Assembly: GCF_035046485.1 (NCBI RefSeq)
Contig: NC_085138.1
Span: 332,488,421 to 332,552,420, forward strand
Length of the DNA: 64,000 nt
Source of the DNA: Aedes albopictus
Lineage: Eukaryota; Arthropoda; Insecta; Diptera; Culicidae
Direction of reading: 5' to 3'
Part shown: piece by piece, positions 1 through 11,329 of the stretch
Position numbering within the stretch: the first letter of the stretch is position 1
How the letters are laid out: the number at the start of each line of letters is the position of its first letter
Program-made: the position numbers and the translations under genes
The notes under the pieces: generated by a model
Seen by the model: the letters and a program-made list of their open reading frames with translations, nothing else
Database searches by the model: none
Told to the model about the DNA's origin: nothing

Positions 1-900
1 CTCAGAAGTTCAAGTTCGGTTCAATTCCGGTTTCGTTGAACCTAATTCTCCAAAAAGTTACTCTTGTATTGTTTATGAACTTGGAAGTACATGTACAAGC
101 TTTTGACTTCTCTTAAAAACGACATTGAAGTCGAGAAAAGGTTCAAAAAGAACTTATGTTGAACTTTAAAACAGAGTTCAATCAAATATTAACCGAACTC
201 ATGTTGAACTTTTGCGTGCCTTTGAAATTCAAATATAGTTTATTTGAACATATTCCAACAACTTGAAATCATCCGTTCCGAACTTGTTTCGTACTTGTTT
301 TGAACTTACTACTGAAAGTTCGGATAAATATTAATCGTACCAAAAGTGAACTTCGCTTGATCTTCGGCGACAATGGGGCCGGGGAGAAGTTCTCATTCAA
401 TTAAATCACTCGGAAATCAAGCCCAGCAGCCACAGCTTGTGTTAATTTCACAAGTACACTTTGTTCCACTATAATGTTTGAACGTACTTACTTGTAATAA
501 ACGCAAAGGATCCGTATTGTGTGGCTCAAAGGCTGCCCCCGCAGCGGAAAACTGTTCCCCCCAGGATGCTGCCGGGGGTTTTTCGGCTGCGCACAAAAAA
601 ATTCCAGCTTTGCTGGATGTTTTCACACCCGTCTCACTTGTCGCTGCAGCGCACCGGTAATCGACGCAATCGTAGTCACTTAAAACCAAGCTGAAAACTT
701 ACAATCTTTTCTTAAAGTCGATAAACTGGCCTTAATTTATTGCTTTGCACTGCGAACCACAACAAACTGAAAATGTCAAACTGTGTAAGTTCACAAGAAG
801 TTCCACGTGAACTTCTTTCGAACTTTCGACTTCAAAAACTATTCCAAGTTCAGGGAAAGTTCACACGCGAACATGATTGAGCTCTACTATATGATATCAG
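1..900. repeat. GAACTT/AAGTTC-rich degenerate repeat
   Basis: The hexamer GAACTT or its complement AAGTTC, often as GAAGTTC or CAAGTTC, recurs dozens of times in both orientations, densest at 1-350 and 780-880. A weaker patch lies near 1160-1190. The mixed orientation suggests a decayed foldback or satellite-like element. The left end lies outside the window. The middle (about 400-760) has fewer motifs and includes a GC-rich patch near 530-600. No coding function is supported. Confidence 0.55.
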
Positions 901-934
901 CACATTGAGTAAAATCCCACAGTGCATAACAACA

Positions 935-1003
935 CATACATGGAGTAGTGGTTAGGCACCGACTTTCAACGAGGAGATCCCGAGTTCAAATCTCAGTAAG
1001 TAA
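935..1003 (+). other. tRNA-like sequence (A and B box)
   Basis: TAGTGGTTAGGCA resembles a tRNA A box and GAGTTCAAATCTC a B box, spaced about as in a tRNA. The presumed anticodon loop reads CTTTCAA, giving TTC (Glu-like). Stem pairing looks imperfect and there is no clear acceptor stem, so a SINE head or tRNA pseudogene is more likely than a functional tRNA. Confidence 0.4.
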
Positions 1004-1289
1004 AAAACATCAAAAATTATTTCAAGGTATTAGTTAATTTGGATTCCACATGAACTAATGGTTCTTAATAATAAATTACTTTTGAGGACTAAACAATTTT
1101 TTTTTTCATTTTTTCGAAGTTTATTTTTAAGCTGAATAGCGTTCCTTTCAGCGACACAAGTGTACTTTTTGTGAACTCAAGTTCGGTTAATTACTTAAAA
1201 AGTGAGCTGAATAGAATGCTATTCATCTACCTTCGAATAGCTGATTAAGCCCAAACATGCTATTTTATCCGAACTTTTGGTTGCTTGGG

Positions 1290-2121
1290 TACCCCTTCCT
1301 TCCACTCCTCCGATGCAGAAGGGTGGTTAACTTTTCTGGGCCCATCTTAATGAGTTCAGCTGCGATACCATCCTTACCAGCTGCTTTGTTGGTTTTGAGC
1401 TGGTGAATTGCATCCTTAACCTCAGCGTGGGAGTTGGATCATTTCCGTCCTCCGCTGCACTGGCGTCGTCGTTTCCTCCTTTGTCGTGGGCTCCCGTGCC
1501 TACGTTCTCCACGCCGTTCAGGTGCTGATCGAAGTGCTGCTTCCACCTTTCGATCACCTCACGTCCGTCCGTCAAGAGGCCTCCGTCTTCATCCCTGCAT
1601 ATTTCGGCTCGCGGCACGAAGCCGTTGCGGGATGCGTTGAGCTTCTGATAGAACTTCCGTGTTTCTTGGGAACGGCACAGCAGTTCCATTTCTTCGCGCT
1701 CCGCTTCTTCTAGGCGGCGCTTTTTCTCCCGAAAGATGCGGGTCTGCTGTTTCCGCTTCTGTTTGTAACGTTCCACGTTCTGTCGGGTCCCTTGCTGCAG
1801 CATTACCGCCCTCGCTGCGTTCTTCTCCTCCAAAACCGTTCTGCACTCTTCGTCGAACCATTCGTTCCGTCGATTCCGTTCCACGTACCCGTTGGTGCTC
1901 TCGGCTGCGTCGTTGATGACTGCTATCACTGTACTCCAGCAGTCCTCTAGAAGGGCCTCATCGAGCTCGCCCTCGTCTGGCAACGCGGCCTCGAGATTCT
2001 GCGCGTATGCTGAGGCGACATCCGGTTGTTTCAGTCGCTCTAGGTTGTACCGTGGCGGTCGCCGGTACCGTACATTGTTCATGACGGAGAGTTTTGGGCG
2101 CAGTTTAACCATCACCAGATA
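1290..2121 (-). pseudogene. RTE linker and start of RT domain, broken
   Basis: The minus strand encodes a highly charged linker rich in K, R and E, with the motifs FYQKLNASRNG and LLTDGREVIERWKQHF, typical of the region between endonuclease and reverse transcriptase in RTE elements. A frameshift near 1440 moves the continuation (DAIHQLKTNKAAGKDGIAAELI) into another frame. The similarity fades near 1262, before the catalytic palm motifs, so no RT activity is possible. The 5' side joins the endonuclease block across the insertion at 2122-4488. Confidence 0.8.
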
Positions 2122-2399
2122 CCCGAGCAAAGGCGGATAACAAAATGATTACAAGTTCTGTTACCTGGTTATCACTCGTTTGATAATTGAATTTGTTATC
2201 ATTTAGGACAGAAATGTTCTCTGATTAATATAACCTTTTCCATACTTCACTCAACCTTCGAATATATGCTAGGCATAATTGCTTCAAATGATTGTTTCAC
2301 AATGATTTGATGTCTACATCAAGCATATGTTTCATTTAAATGAACATCATTGAATACCAACCATCAAATGCTTAAATTAAGTATAATATGTCATTACTT

Positions 2400-3110
2400 G
2401 AACCCGCGTTGAGCGAGCCTCCAGACTGCTGTCTACTCAGGCATTATCCATCATGGCGGCGGCAGCGGCGGTAGAAAGTGACGACGGCGATATTGTCGTC
2501 TTGTCTTCATTTGATTGAAAATCCAGTTGCTTTCCTGGGAGATTAAAAAGTGTGCTTTTCTTCTGTGCGGAATTCACCACTTTAGGTAAGTGTGCCACCG
2601 GTAATGGGCATGAATTTGAAACTAATGATGTATTTTTTTCTTTCTAATATTTTCCAGGTGCAGCCCACCGATCGCCACCGAAATGGCCACAAATGCAGCA
2701 GTCGTAGCACCAAAACCGGAGAGATACCGGAATCAACGCAATCGAAACACAGGTTCCGCTGGTAAAGGAGAAATTCTGCGAGTGCCACCTGTCGACAGAT
2801 AACATGCTGCGAGTGGATATTTTCGCTGGCGCTGGACGCCCAGCTCAAGAAGGTAACGAAAGATGGCAAGTTGACGATGATCTGGTGGAAAACATAATCG
2901 ACTCCAATCTGGACAACCCGGACTACAGGCATGGATTCTTCGTGAGCGGTTTCCTTTGGGCGGTTGTGAAAATCAAAAAATTGGACGACCTGCTGGAAAA
3001 GCTCTAAGCCGGACTGGATGCCCAGCTGGACTTCGGATGCGACGACAGTTGCTGGTGTGTCGTACGATATCACAAAGAGACGGTCCCTATGACCGGGGAG
3101 CTCATTTGAT
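2400..3110 (+). pseudogene. Adenylate kinase 2-like fragment with an intron
   Basis: Adenylate kinase interconverts ATP, ADP and AMP. An apparent 5' untranslated exon (about 2400-2585) ends at gtaagt. A 72-base intron (2586-2657) ends in ttttccag, and exon 2 has an ATG at 2683. After about 14 codons a frameshift leads to a frame from 2726 with TGINAI, KEKFCECHLST, NMLRVDI, DDLVENIIDSNLDNP and KLDDLLEKL, the AMP-binding and core part of AK2. The glycine-rich P-loop expected between TGINAI and the TQVPL motif is missing. A stop lies at 3005, after which AGLDAQLDFG, a gap of roughly 100 residues, and a YHKET-like end follow. It is plainly dead. The retained intron argues for capture at the DNA level. 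Confidence 0.75.
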
Positions 3111-3180
3111 GGGCTGAAGAGACCTAATTACCTAAACATTATTTATAAAAATAAACAATTTTTGTTTTGCTACTTGAACG

Positions 3181-3254
3181 TTTCTGTAATGGTGGTATTC
3201 AGTGCAATATGTTACATTTTGAACATATTGCACTTAAATACGACCATTATAGAA
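3181..3254. repeat. Short hairpin inside the TIR element
   Basis: TTTCTGTAATGGT...CAATATGTT pairs imperfectly with AACATATTG...GACCATTATAGAAA around a short loop. It lies just downstream of the adenylate kinase fragment and may be a small palindromic element. Confidence 0.45.
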
Positions 3255-4084
3255 ATGTTTATTTAAAATCGAAAAGCTTTTGATGATTCTAGGAATGCAA
3301 CATAACCTCAACCGATCGATTTTTGTGTACATGCTCAAAGCAACCATCCGATAGTTTGGCCCTCAAGTGAAGGGTTAAGTTGAACATGACCATGCTTGAA
3401 TCTATCATGACAATAAATGAGCTGTCAAACCATCAACAATAAATATTGTTGAGGCATGCATAATATGATTGAGTCAAGCATATGTCTTGCTCCATTCAGT
3501 TCAACAATTATAATTATTTTAGGCTTCTGGTATGCTTTGATTTATGGTATTATGCGTAATACAATCTCAAAAAGGGCTTATATAAAAGTCAGTGCACAAA
3601 TATGCTTGTTCGCGACCCTAATATGATTGATATGACTTTATTTTTTTCTCCGTGTAAGAGCCAACATAACAAAAATGATAACCCAAATTTACTCCATGAA
3701 TACCAAAATGATAAGAAGTTTAGCTATCATTGAGTTCAAGTTGATAACTAATTGTGTTATATAGTATTTTAATCAATATTACATTTAGTTATCAACATGA
3801 AAAAATACAGCTGATTGATAACAGAGTTTGTTATCATTTGGTTATCATTCAGAGCTATTTTACCGACCAAAATAGTAAAAATCTACTTTATCGACATAGT
3901 TTACAGTTGAAAAAAGTTTACTATTACTATAAAAGGAATTTGCTCGTCCTTTCTAGTTTTTCTTTAAAAGAGTTATTCATTTTTTATTTTCTTTTGCAAA
4001 AGTGAAGTATTAGTGAAGTGTTTTTTAAATTAAACTAGAGTCTGAAATGAAAAAAGTTTCTTATAATTATAATTTATGTTTTCA

Positions 4085-4165
4085 ACTATTGCACCCAGTG
4101 GGTCTCGAACCCTGATCGAGTGATTACCGGTCACAGCCGATACCCCTGTACCAAAGGGACTCAAT
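4085..4165 (-). other. tRNA-like sequence
   Basis: On the minus strand GGGTTCGAGACCC is a good B box, and an A-box-like segment lies upstream near GGTACAGGGGTATCGGC. The anticodon region is not clear. It is probably a tRNA pseudogene or SINE head carried within the TIR element. Confidence 0.4.
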
Positions 4166-4490
4166 GAGAGGGAGAGTGGTTGAAGGCTACACTTTCGTAC
4201 TGCAGTCGCATTGAAGATGGAAAGCAGAGTCTATTTTTAGATTTGAAGTCCATCAGAACCTCAGTCTTGGGAAAGCTTTGAAATGTGCGTTTGGAAACTG
4301 ATAACATATTTTGTTATCATTTAGTATTTTTATGTTATCGCGATAGACAAAAATTATTGATAACTAAATTTGTTATCATCTGATTATCATCAATTGGAAA
4401 AGATGATAACAAAAATAACAACATGATAACACCGATAACATAGTTTGTTATCAAAGTGATATCACTTAGTTATCCGTCTTTGCTCGGGTA

Positions 4491-5300
4491 GTGGTCGAAG
4501 TCGATGTTGGCGCCACGATAGGTCTTGACGTCGATAATGTCGGAGAAGTTCCGTCCGTCAATCAGAACGTGGTCGACTTGCGATTCCGTTTGTTGTGGTG
4601 ATTTCCAGGTGTAACGATACAGGAGGCTATGCTGGAAGAAGGTGCTACGAATGGCCATGTTCTTGGATGCGGCAAAATCGATGAGCCGTAGGCCATTTGC
4701 GTTCGTCTGCTGGTAGGCGCTGAACTTACCAATCGTTGGTCTGAATTCCTCCTCCTCCTGGCCTAACTGAGCGTTTAGATCCCCTCTGATGATCTTGACG
4801 TCGTGGTTTGGGCAGCGATCGTACTCGCGTTCGAGCTGCGCGTAAAATGCGTCCTTGTCATCATCAGTACTTCCGGAGTATAGGCAGTGCACGTTTATTA
4901 TGCTGGAGTTGAAGAATCGGCCCATGATCCTCAACTTGCACATTCTTTCATCGATCGGCCACCAACCGATCACGCGCCTCTGCATATGACCCATCACGAT
5001 GAAAGTTGTTCACAGCTCACGTGTGTTGCCGCAACTCTGGTAGATGGTATGATTACCTCTAAACGTTCGAACCATAGATCCTGTCCAACAGACCTCCTGC
5101 AGAGCTACGATTCCGAACCCACGGTCCTTCAGTATATCAGCGAGTATGCGGGTGCTCCCGATGAAGTTGAACGATCTGCAGTTCCACGTACCGAGCTTCC
5201 AATAGCAAGTCCCTTCTCGTCGCTGTGGTCATCGCCATTGGAATCGGTTCGCATTCTTCTCTTGTTGATTGGTCGGTGCTAGTCTTTTTACGGCTGGCTC
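4491..5300 (-). pseudogene. RTE apurinic-type endonuclease, broken
   Basis: Reading on the minus strand, LGTWNCRSFNF and GIVALQEVCW (catalytic-type QE) are followed by GDLNAQLG, IDFAASKNMAIRSTFF, YTWKSPQQ and QVDHVLIDGR, then DFDHY at the junction with the TIR element. This order matches the APE-like endonuclease of RTE retrotransposons, which nicks target DNA during insertion. The N-terminal part (about 5000-5300) lies in a different frame from 4470-4997, so at least one indel is present. About 130 bases upstream (5300-5430) may be 5' leader. Confidence 0.8.
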
Positions 5301-5508
5301 GCAGGGCATGACACCCCGGAAGCTACGGGTTCTGCATTGGCATTTCCTCCAACTACAGTGCTAAATAGCTAGACTCAAGCCGGGGATGATGTTTTAATGA
5401 GCGCCCAGGAGATAATGTTTTACCTGAGCTTCCACCCCCATGGCAAGAAGGTGTAAAAGTTAAAAATACTTTGATATTTTTAAAGAATTCATTGTGAATT
5501 TTGTAGAA

Positions 5509-5631
5509 TTAACCCTTCAGCGCGCGCGCTGTTGTAAAAAGTACAACACTACCAAAAAACCTCGCTTTTTGTATACAGCGCGAGTGCGGTGCAGTTTCGG
5601 TTGTTTGATGGCGCGCGTCCTGGAAGGTTAA
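5509..5631. mobile_element. TTAA-flanked MITE, copy a
   Basis: The segment runs from TTAACCCTTCAGCGCGCG to CCTGGAAGGTTAA. It shares with the copies at 35285, 47286 and 62346 an interior containing a CTCGCTTTTTGTA box and a GTACAAAATACAACA-like box. TTAA at both ends is the target-site type of piggyBac-like and some MITE families. Confidence 0.55.
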
Positions 5632-7392
5632 AAGAGTTTTTAAACAAATCCATGAAGAAAATTTCCGAATGAATCCATGGGGGCTTTTTGAAAAAAACCG
5701 TGAGGGAAGTTTTGGCCGAATTTCCAGTACACCTCCTTGGTGAACAGACGTTCGGTACGTACCTCCTCATCCTCAATCTAGCTGAAGTCAGAAGGACAAC
5801 AGTGTCAAGGCTGCACTAAACACCTGCTAAGCACAACTATTTTAGGTGGCGATCTTTTCCATCGACTGATCCTCGGGAGCTTGAGGTAGGAACTTGTGAG
5901 GACCAGAGAAAGACGTTTCTTCCAGGTTGTCGACTCCCCTGCTAGATTGAATGTTGTATGTATAATTTCAATTCATAGGAGGAGGTTAGAATAGGATAGG
6001 ACACATGCACACGTGCAAACCGCTACAAATCTATGTTTATTCCAAATGTTTCAACGCAGACAATTGGATTCTAAACGCACTCCCAGCCCCCTCTAATCGA
6101 TGCTCGTTGCGCGCGAACTATTTCCATAGTAATTTACGGATGGATGACCGCCTGTCGGAAGCATTAAATTCAATTTGATTAATTATAATCGCACCTAAGA
6201 TGGACATCCCGCCCCTCGATTCACGTCACCGCGTGGCAGCGCGCCGCCCGCTTCCATCGATCATCCATCCATGCCGTGGTGCGTTTGCACGTTCCTCGTA
6301 GAACATACGAATTAATAATAACTGCCTGTCTACCTATTTCCGTACTAAGGTTGTGGTGCATTGTATGCGCGCTGGTGTCCCATGCCCGGCCCATCCGTCG
6401 TCGTGTAGTCAAGTCATGCGGGTTCCGAAGTAGACAGCTTTATTACACCCGCCAACGCGTCAATTAGAGCGGCGATAATGGTGCGTGTCATAATCACATA
6501 TGTTTGCTTCTGAAAATTAGTTTTCATTTTGCATTGCGCTCTCCCCGGGAAGGATCTACATAATTTCCAAATTTCATCGAACTAATTGTAATCACTATTT
6601 TATGGCAGGGGAACGGGCGAGCGCTTTTCCCGGAATTGGTGGTCAACTGTGGTGTTTTTTTTTTTCAATTTTCCGGCGTGAGTGCATTTGAAACAGACTG
6701 TTAATGATTTCCTAGAAAAAGGGATCGTCGTTCGAATGGTAACGATTTGCAGCCGTCATGGTTGCAACTGGGGAAAAATTATGGGTGGTTCTAATTCGAT
6801 CGGTAAAAACACACACGGCACGCACAGATGTTGTTTTAATGGGTGGCTGAAAGGTTTTTTTGTGACTATGGAAGGGGACACAATCAATGTTTGATGGTAA
6901 AAAAAAATCATATTTATTCGTTGATCAAAACAATAACAGACAAGATTTGTCACTTTTTTCCAGAAAAAAAAATATAAAAAAAATGTCAACATCCAGCATT
7001 GAACCTACGACCTAAGGATTCACAGTCGGCGGTGCTTACCACTCAACTGTAACTCACTGTTGTAAATAACATGGGAATAAGAGCATGCGATTCTTCGTTT
7101 CCGCAGCTCAGAAAGGGGCACATGGCATTTCACTAACATTGAGCCATCTCTATGGGTGTATGTGTTCCATTTCATGCAGAAGAGCTAATCTTGTTCTTAT
7201 GTAGAAATTTTCAGCTATTTCGACAAGAACAAAAACTGATATTATATCACTTTGAGCTATTCGTGAGATATTCATGAGATTTTTGAATAATTCATCAAAA
7301 TCACATCGAGCTATGACAGCAAAAAGTGTTCGATTTGAGATATGATTTAGATTTTCTCGTCTACCCGGGATCCCAAAATTTTGAAAAAAAAA
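5632..7392. other. Apparently unique sequence, no gene seen
   Basis: No supported coding region. A stretch at about 5744-5950 (starting ACCTCCTTGGTGAACAGACG) resembles 28785-28920, so both are probably remnants of one repeat. 6000-6560 has slightly higher GC and no repeat structure; it could be a conserved noncoding or intronic segment. Frames near 6221-6467 occur on both strands over the same bases and have no recognisable product. Confidence 0.4.
6998..7066 (-). other. tRNA-like sequence (His-like loop)
   Basis: On the minus strand TGAGTGGTAAGCACCG resembles an A box and GTAGGTTCAATGC a B box. The loop CTGTGAA would give anticodon GTG. An A-rich stretch follows downstream on this strand. 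Pairing is imperfect, so a SINE head or pseudogene is likelier than a working tRNA. Confidence 0.35.
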
Positions 7393-8215
7393 CCCAAATT
7401 AATCCACCTAGTGGTAATAGTGCCTTTCTCGTTGAATATGTTCTCATGATCTTTCCGCCGACGTAAGCCAAAGTGTTCTGAATCCTGATAATTTATAAGA
7501 AAAGCAAGCATTTTATCAAAGCCATCATTGAATTGACTCAAAAATTATTGATGGGACATAGTCCGACGTTATGTTCAACGTATGAGCAGAGCTGAAATAT
7601 ATCAGCATTTTCGGTTGACTTCTTGAGCACCTTCACTAACACTGGGGGCCAAACAATATCAAGACGATACTGACAAGCTTAGATATAACTTTTTACACAA
7701 TCACAGATCGCTTTGCGGTTTTTTCAGCAGGGGATTTTTTTTACCGAACAGGTTTGGGCCGAAGGGTCTCCGATTTCAATGAAAATTTCACCAGTGCTCG
7801 CGTGATATATGATCATATATAGAATTCAAAAAAAAATTATAGTGGACTATTTTCCGGGAATCACTAGATAAAATTTCGCGATTTTTCAAAATTTTGAAAT
7901 ACGCCCCAAACTTCCAAAAATGATTTCTCAAAAACTATGCATCGTGAAACAAACTTTTTTTAATGAAGTCGGCGCCTAATTATCTCAACAATTCAATAAA
8001 ATACACTGCGAAAAAAAAATCTTAACCATAGAGAAAAAACGTCTAAAAATACTGATAAAAGTACCGTCTGTATCATAGATTATTTTTAACAAAAATTTTC
8101 TAAGCGCAAAAACTAATGTTCTTCCTTTTGCTTTTTGACGCCTAAACGGAATCTCTTACCGTTTAAGAGATATTGCCGAAAAACCAACGGCCAGTCGCTA
8201 TATTTTCATAGCGGT

Positions 8216-8890
8216 GTCCGGCCATTTAGCCGAAAGCCGTTTGGCCGAATGCCGTTTGGCTGGATTATTATAAATTGTAGATAGATAGTAAATTGTAAGA
8301 TAATTAAGTAATTGTAAGGGAAATTGTAGATAGATAGTATCGAAAGCGGTCCGAATCCCGATTAGTCAAATCAAATTTGTGGTTTTTCCGGGTAAAAAAC
8401 GGATTTCCACAAAAATCAAATGACGGTTGAGAGATTGAAAAATCCAAATGACGAGAAAGCAATCGATAACTCGAATCCTTGAGAAAGATCCGATACGGAT
8501 CGAAACGTCGGAGTAAGAGAACATAAGATTGTTTTTGATCTCACAATCGGACTGAAAAGCCAGAAAAATCCTAAAAAATGGATTATTATAAAAAGGATTT
8601 GGAGGCGTGGGCAAACTCTGGATAACATTCTAGCTGCCAATATGATCATCAGAAATATTCCCTTCTTATTTAATCATAAGTAATTCTTTCAAGTTTTACC
8701 ATCAAGGGATTAGTTGACGTTGAAACTGGGATTTTTTTGTCAGAGATTTTTCTTTCTTTGAATCAATGGCTGTTCTTTCGAGTTATACTGATATAGAAAA
8801 CAGTGGCAAGATCACTTGGGTTCATCAGCATCACCGCGTTCGGCCAAATGGCATTCGACCAAATGGCGTTCAGCCAAATGACCCGCAAGC
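8216..8890. repeat. Inverted GGCCGAATGCC / CATTTGGCC motif clusters
   Basis: At 8216-8267 the pattern GCCGTTTGGCCGAATGCCG repeats about every 11-13 bases. At 8838-8888 the complement pattern (GGCCAAATGGCATTCGACC) recurs. The two clusters are inverted and about 600 bases apart, as for the subterminal repeats of a short inverted-repeat element. The DNA between them holds a GATCGAAACGTCGGA motif near 8498, related to the hairpin at 13033. Confidence 0.5.
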
Positions 8891-9778
8891 ATCTATAACA
8901 GCGGCCGTTCACTTGTTGCAACATATTTGCAGGCACACTTATGGCTATTTTTTTTATCATTTATCATATCATAGGTTACAACATTCATGTAAAATTTGAC
9001 AAAAAATGCAAGCATGTGGAATTTCCTTTACAAACTTCAACCACATTACAGTGCGCGAGGGCGCAACCAATTGCATTAAAATTTTATCAAGTAATTTTAG
9101 ACACAAAAGGGAATTGGAAAACCTTTGCTAGGGGTTGATGCGATTAATTTTAAATTTTACCAAACCTGCAACGTTGACTCATCCTACTGTATATTGACAC
9201 CTCAGGAATCTGAAATTGTGTGATTTGGTGAGATCTCTTCACGGCTAGCTAGACGGTGGTAGTGACTAAACGTTAAACAGGATCAAAAACGCGGTGTGCG
9301 CCGTGAGCGTTCATTTTACGTACCATACTAGCCTATTTTTTAGCTAACCGTTCCTCAGGTTATTAAAAAAGCCGTGGTTTGATGTGTCACATGGTACATT
9401 TGATCACTTTCGGTGGGGTACCCCGAACTGGTTCCGGAGCACTACCGGGCCTCCCAAATATAGTCTGAGACTATATTTCATTACTAATGTTCATTAGGTT
9501 ACCTAAACACCACGATTTGATGTATCGCCTGCATGGGTATGCATGGACACCCAGAGCCAGTTCCGGGATTGTACCGATTGTTGTACGGATTGTGCCGGTT
9601 TCGGCACACTATTGGTTTTCCAAAGTATGGTCTATGATTTTTTCTTGTTAACCGTTCATCAGGTTACCTAAAAAGTAATTTAATGTGTCGCATTCATGGG
9701 TTGGTTCTCCTTTACGTTTGACCATTTTCAATGGAACATCCGTAATCGGTTGCGGAACACTACCGGTAGTCCTAAATA

Positions 9779-11329
9779 CAGGGGATGGCCAAAATGTTTG
9801 GGATAGTCAACTTTTTTTTTCTCTCACAAAAAGTTCAACATGCTATAACTTTTCATAGAGCGCCTCAAAAAATCTCAAATTTTGACTGTTTGTCAACCTA
9901 TTATATGTGCATCATTGGTACAAATTTGGGCTCGATTGATTAATATTTCGCAAAGTCAGAACCGTGGGTAAAACACTATTTTTTAGACAACTCATTGTTG
10001 TGCTGTCATATCTCGGAAACCAGTGAACCTATTTGAATGAAATTTTGAACGTACACTAACAATTTTTAAAAGCTTCACAAACTATTATAACATAGATACT
10101 TTTTAAACGTTGAAAAAAGTTATCATGAATTGACACATTTTGGATTTTTCTCAAAAAAATGTAATTTTTTTACATCAATGTCAATAAATTTTAGTGTTGA
10201 TATCCAAAAATTTTCCTTTTCTGTTCTCAAGTTATCTCTAATCAGATATATTAGAGCCTATTTAGATTGAAGGAAGAACACATTTAATATTTTTTGTGTG
10301 GTATTGTAAATAGATTCCGGAACAGTACCGGTAGTTTCTGATGTTGTCTGATCCTATTTTCTTGCTTTGATGTGTCGCTTTCACGGGTTGGGTTTACTTT
10401 CATATATGGTCATTTCTGGCAGGACACCCGGAACCGGTTCCGGATTACTAGAGATTCAGATATGTTTTGAGAATATTTTCCTGCTTACTGTTCATAAGGT
10501 TATCGAAAAAGCCGCGCTTTGATATGTCGCATGCATGGGTTTAGTTCACTTTTATATTTGGCTACTTCTGGCGGGATACCTGGAACCGGTTCCAGATCAC
10601 TACCGGTTCAAATATGTTATGAGAATATTTTCCTGCTTACTGTTCATCAGGATATCAAAAAAGCCACAATTTGATATATCGCATGCATGGGTTTGGTTAA
10701 CTTTTATACTTGGTCACCTCCAGCGGGACAACTGGAACCGGTTCCGGAACACTAACGGTTCCGATATGATCTGAGATCTGTTTTCCTGCTTACTGTTGAT
10801 CAGGTTATCAAAAAATAAATTTTAGTGTTGATATCCAAAAATTTTCCTTTTCTGTTCTCAAGTTATCTCTAATCAGATATATTAGAGCCTATTTAGATTG
10901 AAGGAAGAACACATTTAATATTTTTTGTGTGGTATTGTAAATTTGATTTATTTTCCTCTATATTGGTGAAAATTTCAACCCGGTATAACTTAATTCGCCG
11001 TGAAAAAATATTACATTTTATAACGTCGTATTAAGTATCAATATAATGTTGATAAACGTTCAAAAATTCATTCAATTCGGTTCTCTGGTTTCTGAGATGT
11101 GACAGTTCGAAAAATAGTAGTCTAAAAAATAGTGTTTTACCCAAACGGTTCTAACCGCTAAAAATTAATCAATCGAGCCCAAATTTGTACCAATGATGCA
11201 CATATAATAGGTTGACAAACAGTCAAAATTTAAGATTTTTTTATGCGCTCTATGAAAAGTTACAGCATGTTGAATTTTTTTCGTGGGAGAAAAAAAATTG
11301 CCTATCCCAAACATTTTGGCCATCCCCTG
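9779..11329. mobile_element. Foldback TIR element with TA target duplication
   Basis: The ends CAGGGGATGGCCAAAATG and CATTTTGGCCATCCCCTG are inverted and flanked by TA (9777-9778, 11330-11331). Inverted similarity extends over much of 9779-10110 and 11010-11329 and includes AAATTTGGGCTCGATTGATTA and its complement. The CAG start with a TA site resembles Tc1/mariner/pogo-type MITEs. The element is inflated by an internal copy of flanking array DNA (10313-10809). Without this and the associated duplicate it would be about 920 bases. Confidence 0.75.

Larger units (their letters stand above)
2122..4488. mobile_element. 2.37-kb TIR element, TA duplication, carrying a gene fragment
   Basis: The ends are inverted: CCCGAGCAAAGGCGGATAAC on the left, and the same with one mismatch (CCCGAGCAAAGACGGATAAC) on the right. 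Similarity runs about 28 bases. The element is flanked by TA (2120-2121 and 4489-4490), and removing it with one TA repairs the RTE coding sequence. The subterminal zones are full of GTTATCA/TGATAAC motifs. Inside are an adenylate kinase 2 pseudogene (2400-3110), a short hairpin (3181-3254) and a tRNA-like sequence (4085-4165). No transposase is visible, so it is non-autonomous. The TA site suggests a Tc1/mariner-type mobiliser. Confidence 0.8.
1262..5430 (-). mobile_element. RTE-type non-LTR retrotransposon, copy A, split
   Basis: Two minus-strand blocks belong to one LINE. The endonuclease lies at 4491-5300, and the linker plus start of the reverse transcriptase lies at 1265-2121. They are separated by the TIR element at 2122-4488. 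Joining the blocks at a single TA restores a continuous D-H-Y-L-V-M reading at the end of the endonuclease, which shows they were one element. The sequence style (ALQEV, GDLNAQLG, IDFAASKNMAIRSTFFQH) is that of RTE-clade elements such as mosquito JAM1. The copy is 3'-truncated near 1262 and cannot be functional. Confidence 0.8.

Noticed and set aside
935..7066. Functional tRNA genes at 935, 4085 and 6998
   Set aside because: A and B boxes are visible but acceptor stems and terminators are not convincing, and two lie in repeats; kept only as tRNA-like sequences.
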